Part shown: in pieces, positions 15,633 through 23,739 of the stretch
Layout: every line of letters begins with the position of its first letter
Numbering within the stretch: the first letter of the stretch is position 1
DNA from: Candidatus Uhrbacteria bacterium
GTDB lineage: Bacteria; Patescibacteriota; Patescibacteriia; 2-12-FULL-60-25
Direction of reading: 5' to 3'
Length of the DNA: 33,912 nucleotides
Assembly (NCBI GenBank): GCA_903918235.1
Contig: CAIXDN010000052.1
Coordinates: 1 to 33,912 of the forward strand
Program-made: the position numbers and the translations under genes
The notes under the pieces: model-generated
What the model saw: the letters and a program-made list of their open reading frames with translations, nothing else
What the model was told of the DNA's origin: nothing
Database searches by the model: none

Positions 15633-18491
15633 ATGGCTAACTTTAGCAAAAATCTAAGAGACATGCGCTTCAAATTGCGTCCTCTGAGCCGTAAACTTGG
15701 ACCAAAAGCATGGCTTTCACTGAAAATAGCCATTTTAGGAGGCTTTTCGATACTCATCATCGGATTATTCGTTTTCACATTATTCGCTGCTTGGGTGAGT
15801 AGAGATCTCCCAGATCCAAATTCCCTCATCACAAGAAACGTCCAACAATCCACAAAAATCTACGATAGAACAGGGGAACACCTCCTCTATGAAATCCACG
15901 GCGATGAGCGCCGTACCCTTGTAAAGATTGAAAACATTCCAGACTCCATGCAAAAAGCCGCGATCGCAATAGAGGACCGTCTCTTCTACGAACATAACGG
16001 TATCTACTGGAGAGGCTTAGTGAGAGCTGTCGTGATGAGCGTTGTTAACGGACAAAAACTCCAAGGCACCTCAACACTAACGCAGCAACTTGTCCGAAAC
16101 GCCATTCTCACAACAGAACGTTCTTACACACGCAAACTCAAAGAAATCATTCTCTCGCTTCAGATCGAACAAAAATACTCCAAACAGGAAATTCTTCAGA
16201 TGTATCTCAATGAAATTCCTTTTGGCTCAAACCTCTACGGCGTAGAATCAGCTGCTCAAACATATTTTGGAAAACCAGCAAAAGATCTCACCTTGGATGA
16301 ATCCGCTCTTTTTGCCGCCATCATCCAAAGACCAGACTATTTTTCTCCCTACGGAACAGGCTTGAGCGGAGACAATCGCCCAAGACTGATCCAACGCCAA
16401 CATACTGTTCTTGATAAAATGGTCGCAGAAGGATTTATAACCAAAGCCGACGCCGATGCAGCAAAAGAAATTAAAACCCTCGACAAAATTAAACCTAGAA
16501 GCGTTGGCAATATTAATGCGCCACATTTTGTCATGTATGTCCGTGATCTCCTTGAAACAACCTATGGAGACAGAACGGTTGCTCAAGGCGGGTTAAAAGT
16601 CCTAACAACGTTGGACTGGAACATGCAACAAGCTGCAGAGGAAGAAGTAAAAAAAGGCGTAGAAAATCTTGGAACACGCTACAAATTCACCAACGCAGCA
16701 CTCATCGCTCTTGATCCAAAAACCGGACAAGTTCTCTCCATGGTTGGATCCAAAGACTTTTATGATGAGAAAAGCGATGGCCAATTTAACGTCATTCTTT
16801 CAAAGAGACAGCCAGGTTCAAGCTTTAAGCCAATTGCTTATGCCGCCGCATTTATGCGTGGGTACCTTCCAGAAACACAGCTCTGGGATGTAAACACGAC
16901 CTTCAAAACAGATATCGGAATCTATGAACCAAAAAACTATAGCTTAAAAGAAAATGGCCCTGTCTCCATCCGCCAAGCATTAGCCGGATCACTAAACATT
17001 CCTGCAGTAAAAGTTTTGTACCTCGTAGGTGTTGGACGTGTACTCGATTTTGCAGAATCTCTCGGCTACACGACACTTGCCGATCGTAGTCGTTTTGGTC
17101 TCTCACTCGTTCTTGGTGGCGCAGAGGTAAAACCAATTGAACATGCCGCCGCGTACGCAGCATTCGCAACAGAAGGCGAGTGGCGTCCAACGTCCGCAGT
17201 TCTCCGCGTAGAAGACGCCGATGGAAAAATTCTTGAAGAATGGAAAGTACCAGAACCACGCCGTGTCATGGATCAACAAATCGCACGGCTCGTAAGCGAC
17301 GTTCTTTCTGATAACAATGCTCGCGCCTATATCTTTGGAGGAAGCAACTATCTCACCCTTCCAGATAGACCCGTTGCCGCAAAAACCGGAACAACAAACA
17401 ACAACCACGATGCCTGGACCGCAGGATATACACCTGATCTTGTTTCCGTCGTCTGGGTCGGGAATAATGACAACTCAGAAATGAAAACCGGTGCCGACGG
17501 CTCAATTGTTGCTGCACCAATCTGGCAAGGCTTTATGAAACGCGCACTCAAAGGCAAGCCCGTAACACCATTCACAAAACCAGCGCCATCAGAAACAACA
17601 AACCAAGCGCTCCTTGGAAGGGTCTTTGAACGCATGATAAAAGTAAATACGCTCACCGGAAAACTCGCAACCGACCAAACACCGCCAGAACTAGTAGAAG
17701 AGCGCATCGGCCGCGAAGCGCATTCGCTGCTTTACTACATCGATAAAGACGATCCAACTGGTCCACCACCAAACAATCCAGCTGATGACCCTCAATTCAG
17801 CAACTGGGAGTCAGCGATTCAAAACTGGGTAACAAGAACGGGCTGGAACGCAACAAGCACCATTCCAACAGAAACCGACAGCGCTTTTACTGAAGCAACT
17901 CGACCTCAAGTTTCCGTCCTATCTCCTCAACTAAACGCCTCAATAACCACACGTCAAACACAAATAAGCGCATCAATGAACGGAACGCGTCCCATCACTC
18001 GCGTAGAAGCATTCGTAGACGGCGCTCTTGTTGGAACCGGTATCAGCGAGCCTTGGACATTCAATATTCGCATTCCAAACAGAATAGAAAAAGGCTATCG
18101 TACCCTCATCGTTCGAGCATACGACAACATGGGACAATGGGGTGAAGCAAGTGTCACATTCAATCTTGATGCAGAAATCGATCCAAGCGAACCAGTCATA
18201 AACATCCTCTCACCAGCAAGCAATGAAATCTGGGCACGCTCTACATTCCCAAAAAAAATTCATATCCGCGTAGAGAATCCCTCACAATATGAACGCATCG
18301 ACATAAGTTTTGTCGGCACCGATGGAATCGATCGCCTCGTAAGCACAGAACCAAATCCAACAAGTAACGATATTTCTGTTTCCGTCCCCGCAGGTCCACC
18401 AGCTGGCCAATACAATCTACAAATAAAAGCAAAAAAAATTGGTACAGAGCAATACGACCAAATACAAACATCAATAGATATCACAGACTAA
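15633..18491 (+). CDS. Class A penicillin-binding protein (transglycosylase/transpeptidase)
   Basis: 952 residues. It polymerises glycan strands and cross-links peptides on the outer face of the membrane. A basic cytoplasmic tail precedes one transmembrane helix (~29-54). The GT51 domain (~75-250) has the catalytic Glu motif AIEDRLFYEHNG (E114) plus GTSTLTQQLVRN and QRPDYFSPY. The transpeptidase has SSFK (S396, K399), SLN (453-455) and KTG (584-586). Past ~residue 758 there are two Ig-like beta domains (RVEAFVDGALVGTG, GYRTLIVRAYDNMGQWGEASVTF), longer than in most PBP1 proteins; these may bind wall or surface polymers. pyrD follows 6 nt later, so they share an mRNA. PBP1a-type is the closest description. 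Confidence 0.93.
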   Translation: MANFSKNLRDMRFKLRPLSRKLGPKAWLSLKIAILGGFSILIIGLFVFTLFAAWVSRDLPDPNSLITRNVQQSTKIYDRTGEHLLYEIHGDERRTLVKIENIPDSMQKAAIAIEDRLFYEHNGIYWRGLVRAVVMSVVNGQKLQGTSTLTQQLVRNAILTTERSYTRKLKEIILSLQIEQKYSKQEILQMYLNEIPFGSNLYGVESAAQTYFGKPAKDLTLDESALFAAIIQRPDYFSPYGTGLSGDNRPRLIQRQHTVLDKMVAEGFITKADADAAKEIKTLDKIKPRSVGNINAPHFVMYVRDLLETTYGDRTVAQGGLKVLTTLDWNMQQAAEEEVKKGVENLGTRYKFTNAALIALDPKTGQVLSMVGSKDFYDEKSDGQFNVILSKRQPGSSFKPIAYAAAFMRGYLPETQLWDVNTTFKTDIGIYEPKNYSLKENGPVSIRQALAGSLNIPAVKVLYLVGVGRVLDFAESLGYTTLADRSRFGLSLVLGGAEVKPIEHAAAYAAFATEGEWRPTSAVLRVEDADGKILEEWKVPEPRRVMDQQIARLVSDVLSDNNARAYIFGGSNYLTLPDRPVAAKTGTTNNNHDAWTAGYTPDLVSVVWVGNNDNSEMKTGADGSIVAAPIWQGFMKRALKGKPVTPFTKPAPSETTNQALLGRVFERMIKVNTLTGKLATDQTPPELVEERIGREAHSLLYYIDKDDPTGPPPNNPADDPQFSNWESAIQNWVTRTGWNATSTIPTETDSAFTEATRPQVSVLSPQLNASITTRQTQISASMNGTRPITRVEAFVDGALVGTGISEPWTFNIRIPNRIEKGYRTLIVRAYDNMGQWGEASVTFNLDAEIDPSEPVINILSPASNEIWARSTFPKKIHIRVENPSQYERIDISFVGTDGIDRLVSTEPNPTSNDISVSVPAGPPAGQYNLQIKAKKIGTEQYDQIQTSIDITD

Positions 18492-18497
18492 ATCTCT

Positions 18498-19607
18498 ATG
18501 TTCGCAACCAGATTTCAACAGTTTGGCTATCGGCATATTGCAAAGCCAATCTTTTTTCGTTGCGATCCAGAAAAAGTACATGACGTGATCAATATCGTTG
18601 GAAAAATACTCGGTCGATATACAATAACACGCAAAGCAACTGAAATACTCTTTGCGTATAAACACCCTTCCTTACAATCAACGATTCTAGGAATGAAGTT
18701 TTCAAATCCAGTCGGGCTCTCCGCCGGCTTCGATAAAAATGGAGAGCTTACAGACCTAATGCCATCTGTAGGATTTGGATTTGAAGAAATCGGCTCAATA
18801 ACAGGCGAGTCATGTGAAGGAAACCAAAAACCTCGTCTCTGGCGATTACCAAAATCAAAAGCTCTTATCGTCTATTACGGATTAAAAAATGATGGCTGCG
18901 AAGCAATTGCAAAGCGACTTAAACAAAAGACATTCTCAATTCCCATCGGAACAAGTATCGCAAAAACAAACAGTCCAAAAACCGTTCCAGCAGACGCGGC
19001 CATCGCCGATTACAAAAAAGCCTTTCAAGCATTCGCCACGATTGGAGATTACTTCACAATAAATATCAGCTGTCCAAATGCCTTTGGTGGTGAACCCTTT
19101 GCCGATCCAGAAAGACTTGAGCAATTACTATCAGAACTCGACACGGTTGCAACAACAAAACCAATCTTTCTAAAATTTGCAGCCGACATTTCAACAAGTG
19201 AAATCGATACACTCGTACAAGTAGCCGACCATCATCGCGTACATGGCTTTATCCTCACTAACCTCACAAAAAACAGAAACAATCCACAAATCCATCAACA
19301 AGAATTGGATCATGTGGGTAAAGGTGGAATAAGCGGAAAACCCGTCGCAGATCTCTCAAATACTCTCATTTCACATCTTTATAAAACCGTCGGAAAACGC
19401 TACGTACTCATCGGTGTCGGCGGCATCTTCTCTGCACAAGATGCCTACAAAAAAATACAACGTGGCGCTTCCTTGGTTCAACTGATTACCGGCATGATCT
19501 ATGAAGGTCCACAGCTGATCGGGCAAATCAACCACGATCTAAAGGAACTTCTAAAAAAAGACGGCTACAAAAACATCCAACAAGCCATAGGAACCTACAA
19601 AGAATAA
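18498..19607 (+). CDS. pyrD: Dihydroorotate dehydrogenase, class-2-like with class-1-type active-site Cys
   Basis: 369 residues. It oxidises dihydroorotate to orotate using FMN in pyrimidine synthesis. The N-terminal extension (FFRCDPEKVHDV) followed by NPVGLSAGFDKNGE is the membrane-associated class 2 layout, which passes electrons to quinone. FMN-site patterns GFGFEEIGSIT, FLKFAAD, GKGGISGKP and IGVGGIFSAQDA are present. The active-site loop is NISCPNAFGG: the base is Cys192, where class 2 enzymes have Ser and class 1 enzymes have Cys. No other pyrimidine gene is nearby. It starts 6 nt after the PBP stop and ends at a strong terminator. Confidence 0.92.
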   Translation: MFATRFQQFGYRHIAKPIFFRCDPEKVHDVINIVGKILGRYTITRKATEILFAYKHPSLQSTILGMKFSNPVGLSAGFDKNGELTDLMPSVGFGFEEIGSITGESCEGNQKPRLWRLPKSKALIVYYGLKNDGCEAIAKRLKQKTFSIPIGTSIAKTNSPKTVPADAAIADYKKAFQAFATIGDYFTINISCPNAFGGEPFADPERLEQLLSELDTVATTKPIFLKFAADISTSEIDTLVQVADHHRVHGFILTNLTKNRNNPQIHQQELDHVGKGGISGKPVADLSNTLISHLYKTVGKRYVLIGVGGIFSAQDAYKKIQRGASLVQLITGMIYEGPQLIGQINHDLKELLKKDGYKNIQQAIGTYKE

Positions 19608-19636
19608 AAAAATGCCCCATAGATTGGGGCATTTTT
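19608..19636. terminator. Bidirectional intrinsic terminator (pyrD / dnaN)
   Basis: AAAAATGCCCCA (19608-19619) pairs with TGGGGCATTTTT (19625-19636) around TAGAT. It sits between the pyrD stop and the convergent dnaN stop, with U-tracts both ways. Confidence 0.93.
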
Positions 19637-19637
19637 C

Positions 19638-20768
19638 TTACTGTCTGATCGGCATCACAATATATCTGAACCCTTCTTGATCCTTTGGCGTCACAACAAT
19701 CGGATTCATCGCATCAATCATTTTGATAACAACCTTGTCTGTTCCCATCGCACTCAAACCGTCAGAAATATAACGGAAGTTCAAAATAACTTTGTTTGCC
19801 TCTCCGGTAATCTCCGCCTTCAACATCGTCTTATGTGCACCAGTACCAGTATCTGCCGATGAAACCTTCAAACCTTCCTCCGGAACAACCTCAAAATGAA
19901 TATCAAACAATCCTTGGCGAGAAAACAATGAAGCAGCTCGAATCGCTTTTTGAATCTCAGAACGAGACAAAACAAGCGTGGTTTTAAAGTTTTCCGGAAT
20001 TAACTGTCGATAATCAGGGAAAGAAGCTTCAATCAAACGAGAGATAAGCTCAACATTTCCATAAGTCATCACCATCTGACTATCCGTAATCGACCATTCA
20101 ACCTGTTCCGGCATTCCAACGTCATCTTTGTATGCGGTCAAAATTCTGGCCGCCTCCTGCATCGCACGAGCCGGTACGATACATTTACCATCTAACTGAC
20201 TCCCGCTACCTTCAAGAGGCAAAATACGCTCCGAGAGACGATAGGAATCCGTAGCAGCGATAACCAAGCTACCTTTGATCTGTGTATGAAAATAACACGA
20301 CACACCTGAGAGCTCTGGACGAGACTCTGAACCTGATACAGCAAAAGCGACCTGACCAATAGCATTTCTCAAAGCCTCTGCTTTCAAATGATATCCACCT
20401 TCTTTTGCTAACTTGGGGATAAGAGGAAACTCTGATGATGGCATTCCCTTAATAGATGTAGACGATCCGTCAGCTCGAACCTCAAGGGCGTCTTCTGTAA
20501 GTACAAGCTCAACCTTTCCAGAAGGAAGTAACGAGATATAGTCCTGAAGGAGCTTGGCTGGCACCGTAAACTCTCCTGGAGCCTCTACGCGCCCTCGTAC
20601 TTGTGCAGAGACAGCCATCTCTAAATTAGTAGTACATAACTTAAGTCCACCGGCATCCGTTTTAAGAAGAACATTTCCCAAAATAGGAAGGTTGGCATTC
20701 TTTCCAGAGATGTGGCTTACAAGAGAGAGCCCTTGTAAAAGATTTTCCTGAGTACAAGCGAAGTGCAT
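19638..20768 (-). CDS. dnaN: DNA polymerase III beta subunit (sliding clamp)
   Basis: 376 residues, the usual clamp length. It dimerises into a ring that tethers polymerase to DNA. Three repeated clamp folds begin MHFACTQENLLQGLSLVSHI and TNLEMAVSAQVRG; EFPLIP ends the first domain, and the protein ends YIVMPIRQ, matching the clamp C-terminal M-P-M/I-R pocket. It lies downstream of dnaA in the same direction, separated by the probable oriC, the classical origin arrangement. It has no close Shine-Dalgarno. Confidence 0.97.
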   Translation of the reverse strand: MHFACTQENLLQGLSLVSHISGKNANLPILGNVLLKTDAGGLKLCTTNLEMAVSAQVRGRVEAPGEFTVPAKLLQDYISLLPSGKVELVLTEDALEVRADGSSTSIKGMPSSEFPLIPKLAKEGGYHLKAEALRNAIGQVAFAVSGSESRPELSGVSCYFHTQIKGSLVIAATDSYRLSERILPLEGSGSQLDGKCIVPARAMQEAARILTAYKDDVGMPEQVEWSITDSQMVMTYGNVELISRLIEASFPDYRQLIPENFKTTLVLSRSEIQKAIRAASLFSRQGLFDIHFEVVPEEGLKVSSADTGTGAHKTMLKAEITGEANKVILNFRYISDGLSAMGTDKVVIKMIDAMNPIVVTPKDQEGFRYIVMPIRQ

Positions 20769-21041
20769 ATTTTCTGTCTGATGTTTACACTCCGTGATGT
20801 CTTAATCAAGTTTAAATATTTACAGTAGTAACAATAGGGTATGTGTACAAAAGGGATAACGTAAAACGTGGCTAATATTAGCCACGTTTTACGTCTATTC
20901 TATCCACTGTTGACGGGGACATCATCTGTTCAATACGTGGATGAAATGTCTGTTCTGGTCTTGTTCTGAACCTTATCCAAGGGTTATACAGAGTTTTATC
21001 CCCACCTATCCACAGTTTTATCCACAGGTGATTTTGCTAAC
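20769..21041. other. Probable chromosome replication origin (oriC)
   Basis: This 273-bp dnaA-dnaN spacer holds a cluster of DnaA-box-like 9-mers: TTATCCACA (21018-21026, perfect), CTATCCACA (21006-21014), TTATCCCCA (20996-21004), TTATACAGA (20984-20992), TTATCCAAG (20973-20981) and CTATCCACT (20900-20908). An AT-rich stretch near 20800-20835 could be the unwinding element. A perfect 36-bp palindrome lies between them. Function is inferred from content and gene context. Confidence 0.8.
20859..20894. repeat. Perfect 36-bp palindrome in the origin spacer
   Basis: The two 18-bp arms (20859-20876 and 20877-20894) are exact reverse complements with no loop; the core is GGCTAATATTAGCC. There is no adjacent U-tract on the dnaA side (TATCCCTTTTG follows). 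It may be a dnaA terminator or an origin protein site. Confidence 0.9.
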
Positions 21042-22430
21042 CTATGCACTGTGGCTATAGAGGCGTTCTCTAAGCGTTGTAAGATCGTGCTTAAGCTGAT
21101 CATCGTCTTTAAGCATTTCATTGATTTTGTTGCAGGCGTGCATGGCGGTCGTATGATCTCTTCCTCCAACCTGATCACCGATAGAAGGATAAGAACATTT
21201 TGACTCTTCGCGTAGCAAATACATGGCAATTTGTCTCGGGAAAGCAAGGCGTCGCTCACGACTCTTGCCAAGAATATCATCCATAGAGATGTCAAAATAG
21301 GTGATGACGACCTCTAAAAGAAGTCTTGGAGTAATATTGCGCTTGGTGATAGTAGGGGAAAGACTTTGCAAAATTGGCTGAACGGTAAGAAGTGTTGGTG
21401 GAACGTTTTTGAATTGATGATAAGCGATGATTTTATTCATCGCGCCTTCTAATTCGCGTACATTTGACTGGATAGCGCCAGCAATCGCATGAAAGATCTC
21501 TGTAGATAAAGCATAATTTTTATCTCGAGCCTTTGCTTGAAGAATAGCGACGCGTGTCTCAAAATCTGGTTTAGAAATATCAACCATCATTCCCCACTCA
21601 AAACGTGACTGAAGTCGACTTTCTAATGTCTGAATATCTTTTGGAGGTCGGTCAGAGGCAATAACAATCTGCTTATCTTTTTGATGCAAAGCGTTAAACG
21701 TATGAAAAAACTCCTCTTGTGTACCTTCTTTTCCAGTAAGGAATTGGATATCATCAATTAAAAGGACGTCTACCAAGCGATATTTGTTATTAAACTCATT
21801 CATCCTCCCGCCACGCACGGATTGAATAAACTCATTGGTAAAACTTTCGCAAGTGACATATCGGATTTTTGCCTCAGGAACTCTTGCTTGAATATGATGG
21901 CCAATCGCATGAAGAAGGTGTGTTTTACCCATTCCAGCGCTCCCATGGATAAAAAGTGGGTTATAGACGTCGCCTTTTGCGGCCACGGCTTGGCTGGCCG
22001 CATGAGCAAGTTCATTGCCTTTTCCTACGATAAACGTGCTAAACGTGTAGCGTGGATTAAGACCAACATCGCTTATAGGCGCAATAGGTTTAGATGGCGC
22101 GTCAAAATGCGTAGAGTCCTGGGAGACGGACGTCTCAGAATAAGAAGGTTGAACAGGCTCGATCTGTAGGACGGTTGTATTTTTTACCTCGATATTATAA
22201 ACAACTTCTCGTATAGGAAGGCTGGAAGCATTTCTAAGAGCTTTAACGATTTGGTCGTTATACTTCTTCTCCATCCAGGTCTTCGTAAAGGTATTTGGAA
22301 CAGCAACGACGGCCTTTATGCCCTCTACACTGATAAGATAAGTGTTTTTAAACCAGGTCGTAAAATTTGCTTTAGAGAGACTCAATTCGAGCTCTCCGAG
22401 TACCGCTTGCCAAAGGGCTTGCTGATCCAT
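21042..22430 (-). CDS. dnaA: Chromosomal replication initiator DnaA
   Basis: 462 residues from ATG 22430 (MDQQALWQAVLGELEL, the usual DnaA beginning); an in-frame ATG at 22448 would add six hydrophobic residues. Domain I spans ~1-80, linker ~90-125, AAA+ ATPase ~130-340 with Walker A GSAGMGKT (163-170) and Walker B LLIDDIQF (D226, D227), and domain IV with the DNA-binding signature GGRDHTTAMHACNKI. It binds DnaA boxes and melts oriC, which lies just downstream. The rpmH-rnpA operon diverges from its promoter, a classical order. Codons near the start show no Shine-Dalgarno. Confidence 0.97.
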   Translation of the reverse strand: MDQQALWQAVLGELELSLSKANFTTWFKNTYLISVEGIKAVVAVPNTFTKTWMEKKYNDQIVKALRNASSLPIREVVYNIEVKNTTVLQIEPVQPSYSETSVSQDSTHFDAPSKPIAPISDVGLNPRYTFSTFIVGKGNELAHAASQAVAAKGDVYNPLFIHGSAGMGKTHLLHAIGHHIQARVPEAKIRYVTCESFTNEFIQSVRGGRMNEFNNKYRLVDVLLIDDIQFLTGKEGTQEEFFHTFNALHQKDKQIVIASDRPPKDIQTLESRLQSRFEWGMMVDISKPDFETRVAILQAKARDKNYALSTEIFHAIAGAIQSNVRELEGAMNKIIAYHQFKNVPPTLLTVQPILQSLSPTITKRNITPRLLLEVVITYFDISMDDILGKSRERRLAFPRQIAMYLLREESKCSYPSIGDQVGGRDHTTAMHACNKINEMLKDDDQLKHDLTTLRERLYSHSA

Positions 22431-22443
22431 AAAAATTAAGACG

Positions 22444-22472
22444 ATCATTCCAACTGTGCATAACTATGTCAA
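22444..22472 (-). promoter_or_regulatory. Putative dnaA promoter with an overlapping DnaA box
   Basis: On the minus strand TTGACA (22472-22467) is 17 nt from AATGAT (22449-22444, weak -10). A consensus DnaA box TTATGCACA (22463-22455) lies between them, so DnaA could repress its own gene. The 5' leader would be only a few bases, fitting the missing Shine-Dalgarno. Confidence 0.45.
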
Positions 22473-22554
22473 ACCTGAGGACTAAAACCAAGCGAAAGGG
22501 TTAATACTTGCCAATTTTTGCGAAATACTATATCTTACTCGGGTCTCCAATTAT

Positions 22555-22722
22555 ATGGCAACTAAGAGAACCTACCAACCAAAGAAGCGTCGAAGAGCCC
22601 GTGTACACGGCTTTCGTTCACGCATGAGTACCCGTACCGGACGCGAGGTATTGTCGCGCCGTCGCAAGAAGGGTCGCCGCGTTTCGGCGATTAAAACCGT
22701 CGTTAAGCGCTCCCGCCGTTAA
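22555..22722 (+). CDS. rpmH: 50S ribosomal protein L34
   Basis: 55 residues ([20 protein letters not shown], then [19 protein letters not shown]). Extremely basic, with the strictly conserved L34 core R-T-[YF]-Q-P...HGFR.RM.T..GR.VL..RR.KGR. It is longer than the usual 44-46 residues by a C-terminal extension ([13 protein letters not shown]). Too short for standard ORF cut-offs. It is first gene of the rpmH-rnpA-yidD unit, divergent from dnaA; TATATC at 22529-22534 is a possible -10. Confidence 0.96.
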   Translation: MATKRTYQPKKRRRARVHGFRSRMSTRTGREVLSRRRKKGRRVSAIKTVVKRSRR

Positions 22723-22736
22723 AAAGCGGTAGAATA

Positions 22737-22760
22737 GACGAGGGTAACCCCTCGTCTTTT
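22737..22760 (+). terminator. Terminator-like hairpin between rpmH and rnpA
   Basis: GACGAGGG (22737-22744) pairs with CCCTCGTC (22749-22756) around TAAC, followed by TTTT. It ends 3 nt before the rnpA ATG, covering its ribosome-binding position, so it may attenuate rnpA. A TAGAAT hexamer (22730-22735) just upstream could alternatively be an rnpA -10 element. Confidence 0.65.
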
Positions 22761-22763
22761 CAT

Positions 22764-23171
22764 ATGTTGCCAAAAAACGAACGCCTTCGCCGTGCAAAAG
22801 ACTTTGCCCTCCTCTCTCAGAAGGGTCGTGTTGTGTATAGCCCGTTCTATGCACTTCGTATTCGAGCGAGCCAGGAGCCGACAAAAGTCGGCTTCGTAAC
22901 ATCAGCGAAAGTCTTTAAAACAGCCGTCGCTCGCAACCGAGGTAAACGGCGCATGCGAGACATTCTGCGCCTCCTTAAGGCAGAGTGGCCTACAAAGATG
23001 GACATTCTCTTTATCTTAAAGCTAGAAGTCCTAAAGGCCGATTTTAGCGAGCTTCAAGCAATGGTCCGCCGATCATTTGAAAAGATTCCAGAAGCGATGA
23101 GCAAACCACCGACACCAAGAAAGCTCAAAGCAAGAAAAAAATCATCGGTTGTTTATAAAAACGAATCATGA
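22764..23171 (+). CDS. rnpA: Ribonuclease P protein component
   Basis: 135 residues. Protein partner of the RNase P ribozyme, which matures tRNA 5' ends; the RNA subunit gene is not in this window. Begins MLPKNERLRRAKDFALLSQKGR and has the family centre KVFKTAVARNRGKRRMRDILR (R-N-R-x-x-R-R motif). Slightly longer than the ~115-residue norm, with a Lys-rich C-terminal tail. It overlaps yidD by 4 nt (ATGA), so translation is coupled. No Shine-Dalgarno; a hairpin abuts the start. Confidence 0.95.
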   Translation: MLPKNERLRRAKDFALLSQKGRVVYSPFYALRIRASQEPTKVGFVTSAKVFKTAVARNRGKRRMRDILRLLKAEWPTKMDILFILKLEVLKADFSELQAMVRRSFEKIPEAMSKPPTPRKLKARKKSSVVYKNES

Positions 23172-23419
23172 ACCCTTGGAATTTGCCAAGATACCTTGGT
23201 CAAACAATGATCAGGATCTATCAAAACACTCTTTCACCGGATCACGGTTTTTTTAAGGACTTATACCCATACCGTGTGTGTAAGTTTCATCCAACCTGTT
23301 CACAATACACAAGTGACGCCATAGGAAAATATGGCTTAATAAAAGGAAGTTGGATCGGCTTCCGCCGCATCCTACGATGTAATCCTTGGAGCCACGGTGG
23401 TATTGATCACGTTCGCTAA
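23168..23419 (+). CDS. yidD: Membrane protein insertion efficiency factor YidD
   Basis: 83 residues. Small membrane-associated protein assisting YidC/Sec insertion. The full family signature is present: CKFHPTCSQYTSDAIGKYG, then GFRRILRCNPWSHGGIDHV. Begins inside the rnpA stop (ATGA). The usual next gene, yidC, is absent; instead a DUF167 gene converges, and the two stop codons overlap by 2 nt. Confidence 0.96.
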   Translation: MNPWNLPRYLGQTMIRIYQNTLSPDHGFFKDLYPYRVCKFHPTCSQYTSDAIGKYGLIKGSWIGFRRILRCNPWSHGGIDHVR

Positions 23420-23673
23420 ATCCCAAGAAGAGATTTAATATCCTCATCCGGCAAAGGAATGTTAATGCGCTTCCGCTTGCCCATGGAACCCTTATCAATA
23501 GAAATCTCCGAAGGCGCTAACCCAAGTTTCTTGGCAAGAAACTTAACAAGCGCTTCATTAGCTTTTCCCTCAACCGGAGGAGCCGCCAAGCGAATCTTCA
23601 AAGCCCCATCATGCATCCCAACGATTTCAGTAATGGACGCATTCGGCACAACAGAAATAGCGAGATAAGACAT
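23416..23673 (-). CDS. DUF167 / YggU family protein
   Basis: 85 residues from ATG 23673 (MSYLAISVVPNASITEIVG); the frame is open further upstream but the family begins here. Core signature GALKIRLAAPPVEGKANEAL is followed by LGLAPSEISIDKGSMGKRKRI. Small alpha/beta protein of unknown biochemical function, widespread in bacteria, archaea and eukaryotes. The stop overlaps that of convergent yidD. It lies downstream of tig, but a strong terminator intervenes, so it probably has its own promoter. Confidence 0.9.
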   Translation of the reverse strand: MSYLAISVVPNASITEIVGMHDGALKIRLAAPPVEGKANEALVKFLAKKLGLAPSEISIDKGSMGKRKRINIPLPDEDIKSLLGI

Positions 23674-23684
23674 ACAACCATCAT

Positions 23685-23730
23685 AACAAAAAAAATCGTA
23701 GGGGCAATTCATGAATTGCCCCTACGATTT
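23685..23730 (-). terminator. tig terminator built from a perfect 38-bp palindrome
   Basis: Perfect arms 23693-23711 and 23712-23730 with core GGGGCAATTCATGAATTGCC, followed on the minus strand by eight T. It begins 10 nt after the tig stop. The core looks like a dispersed palindromic repeat family seen in many bacterial genomes (recollection, not searched). Confidence 0.9.
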
Positions 23731-23739
23731 ATATTGCGG

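Noticed and set aside
22430-22448. Upstream ATG for dnaA
   Set aside because: It adds six residues not seen in DnaA proteins; the family starts at the MDQQALW position.
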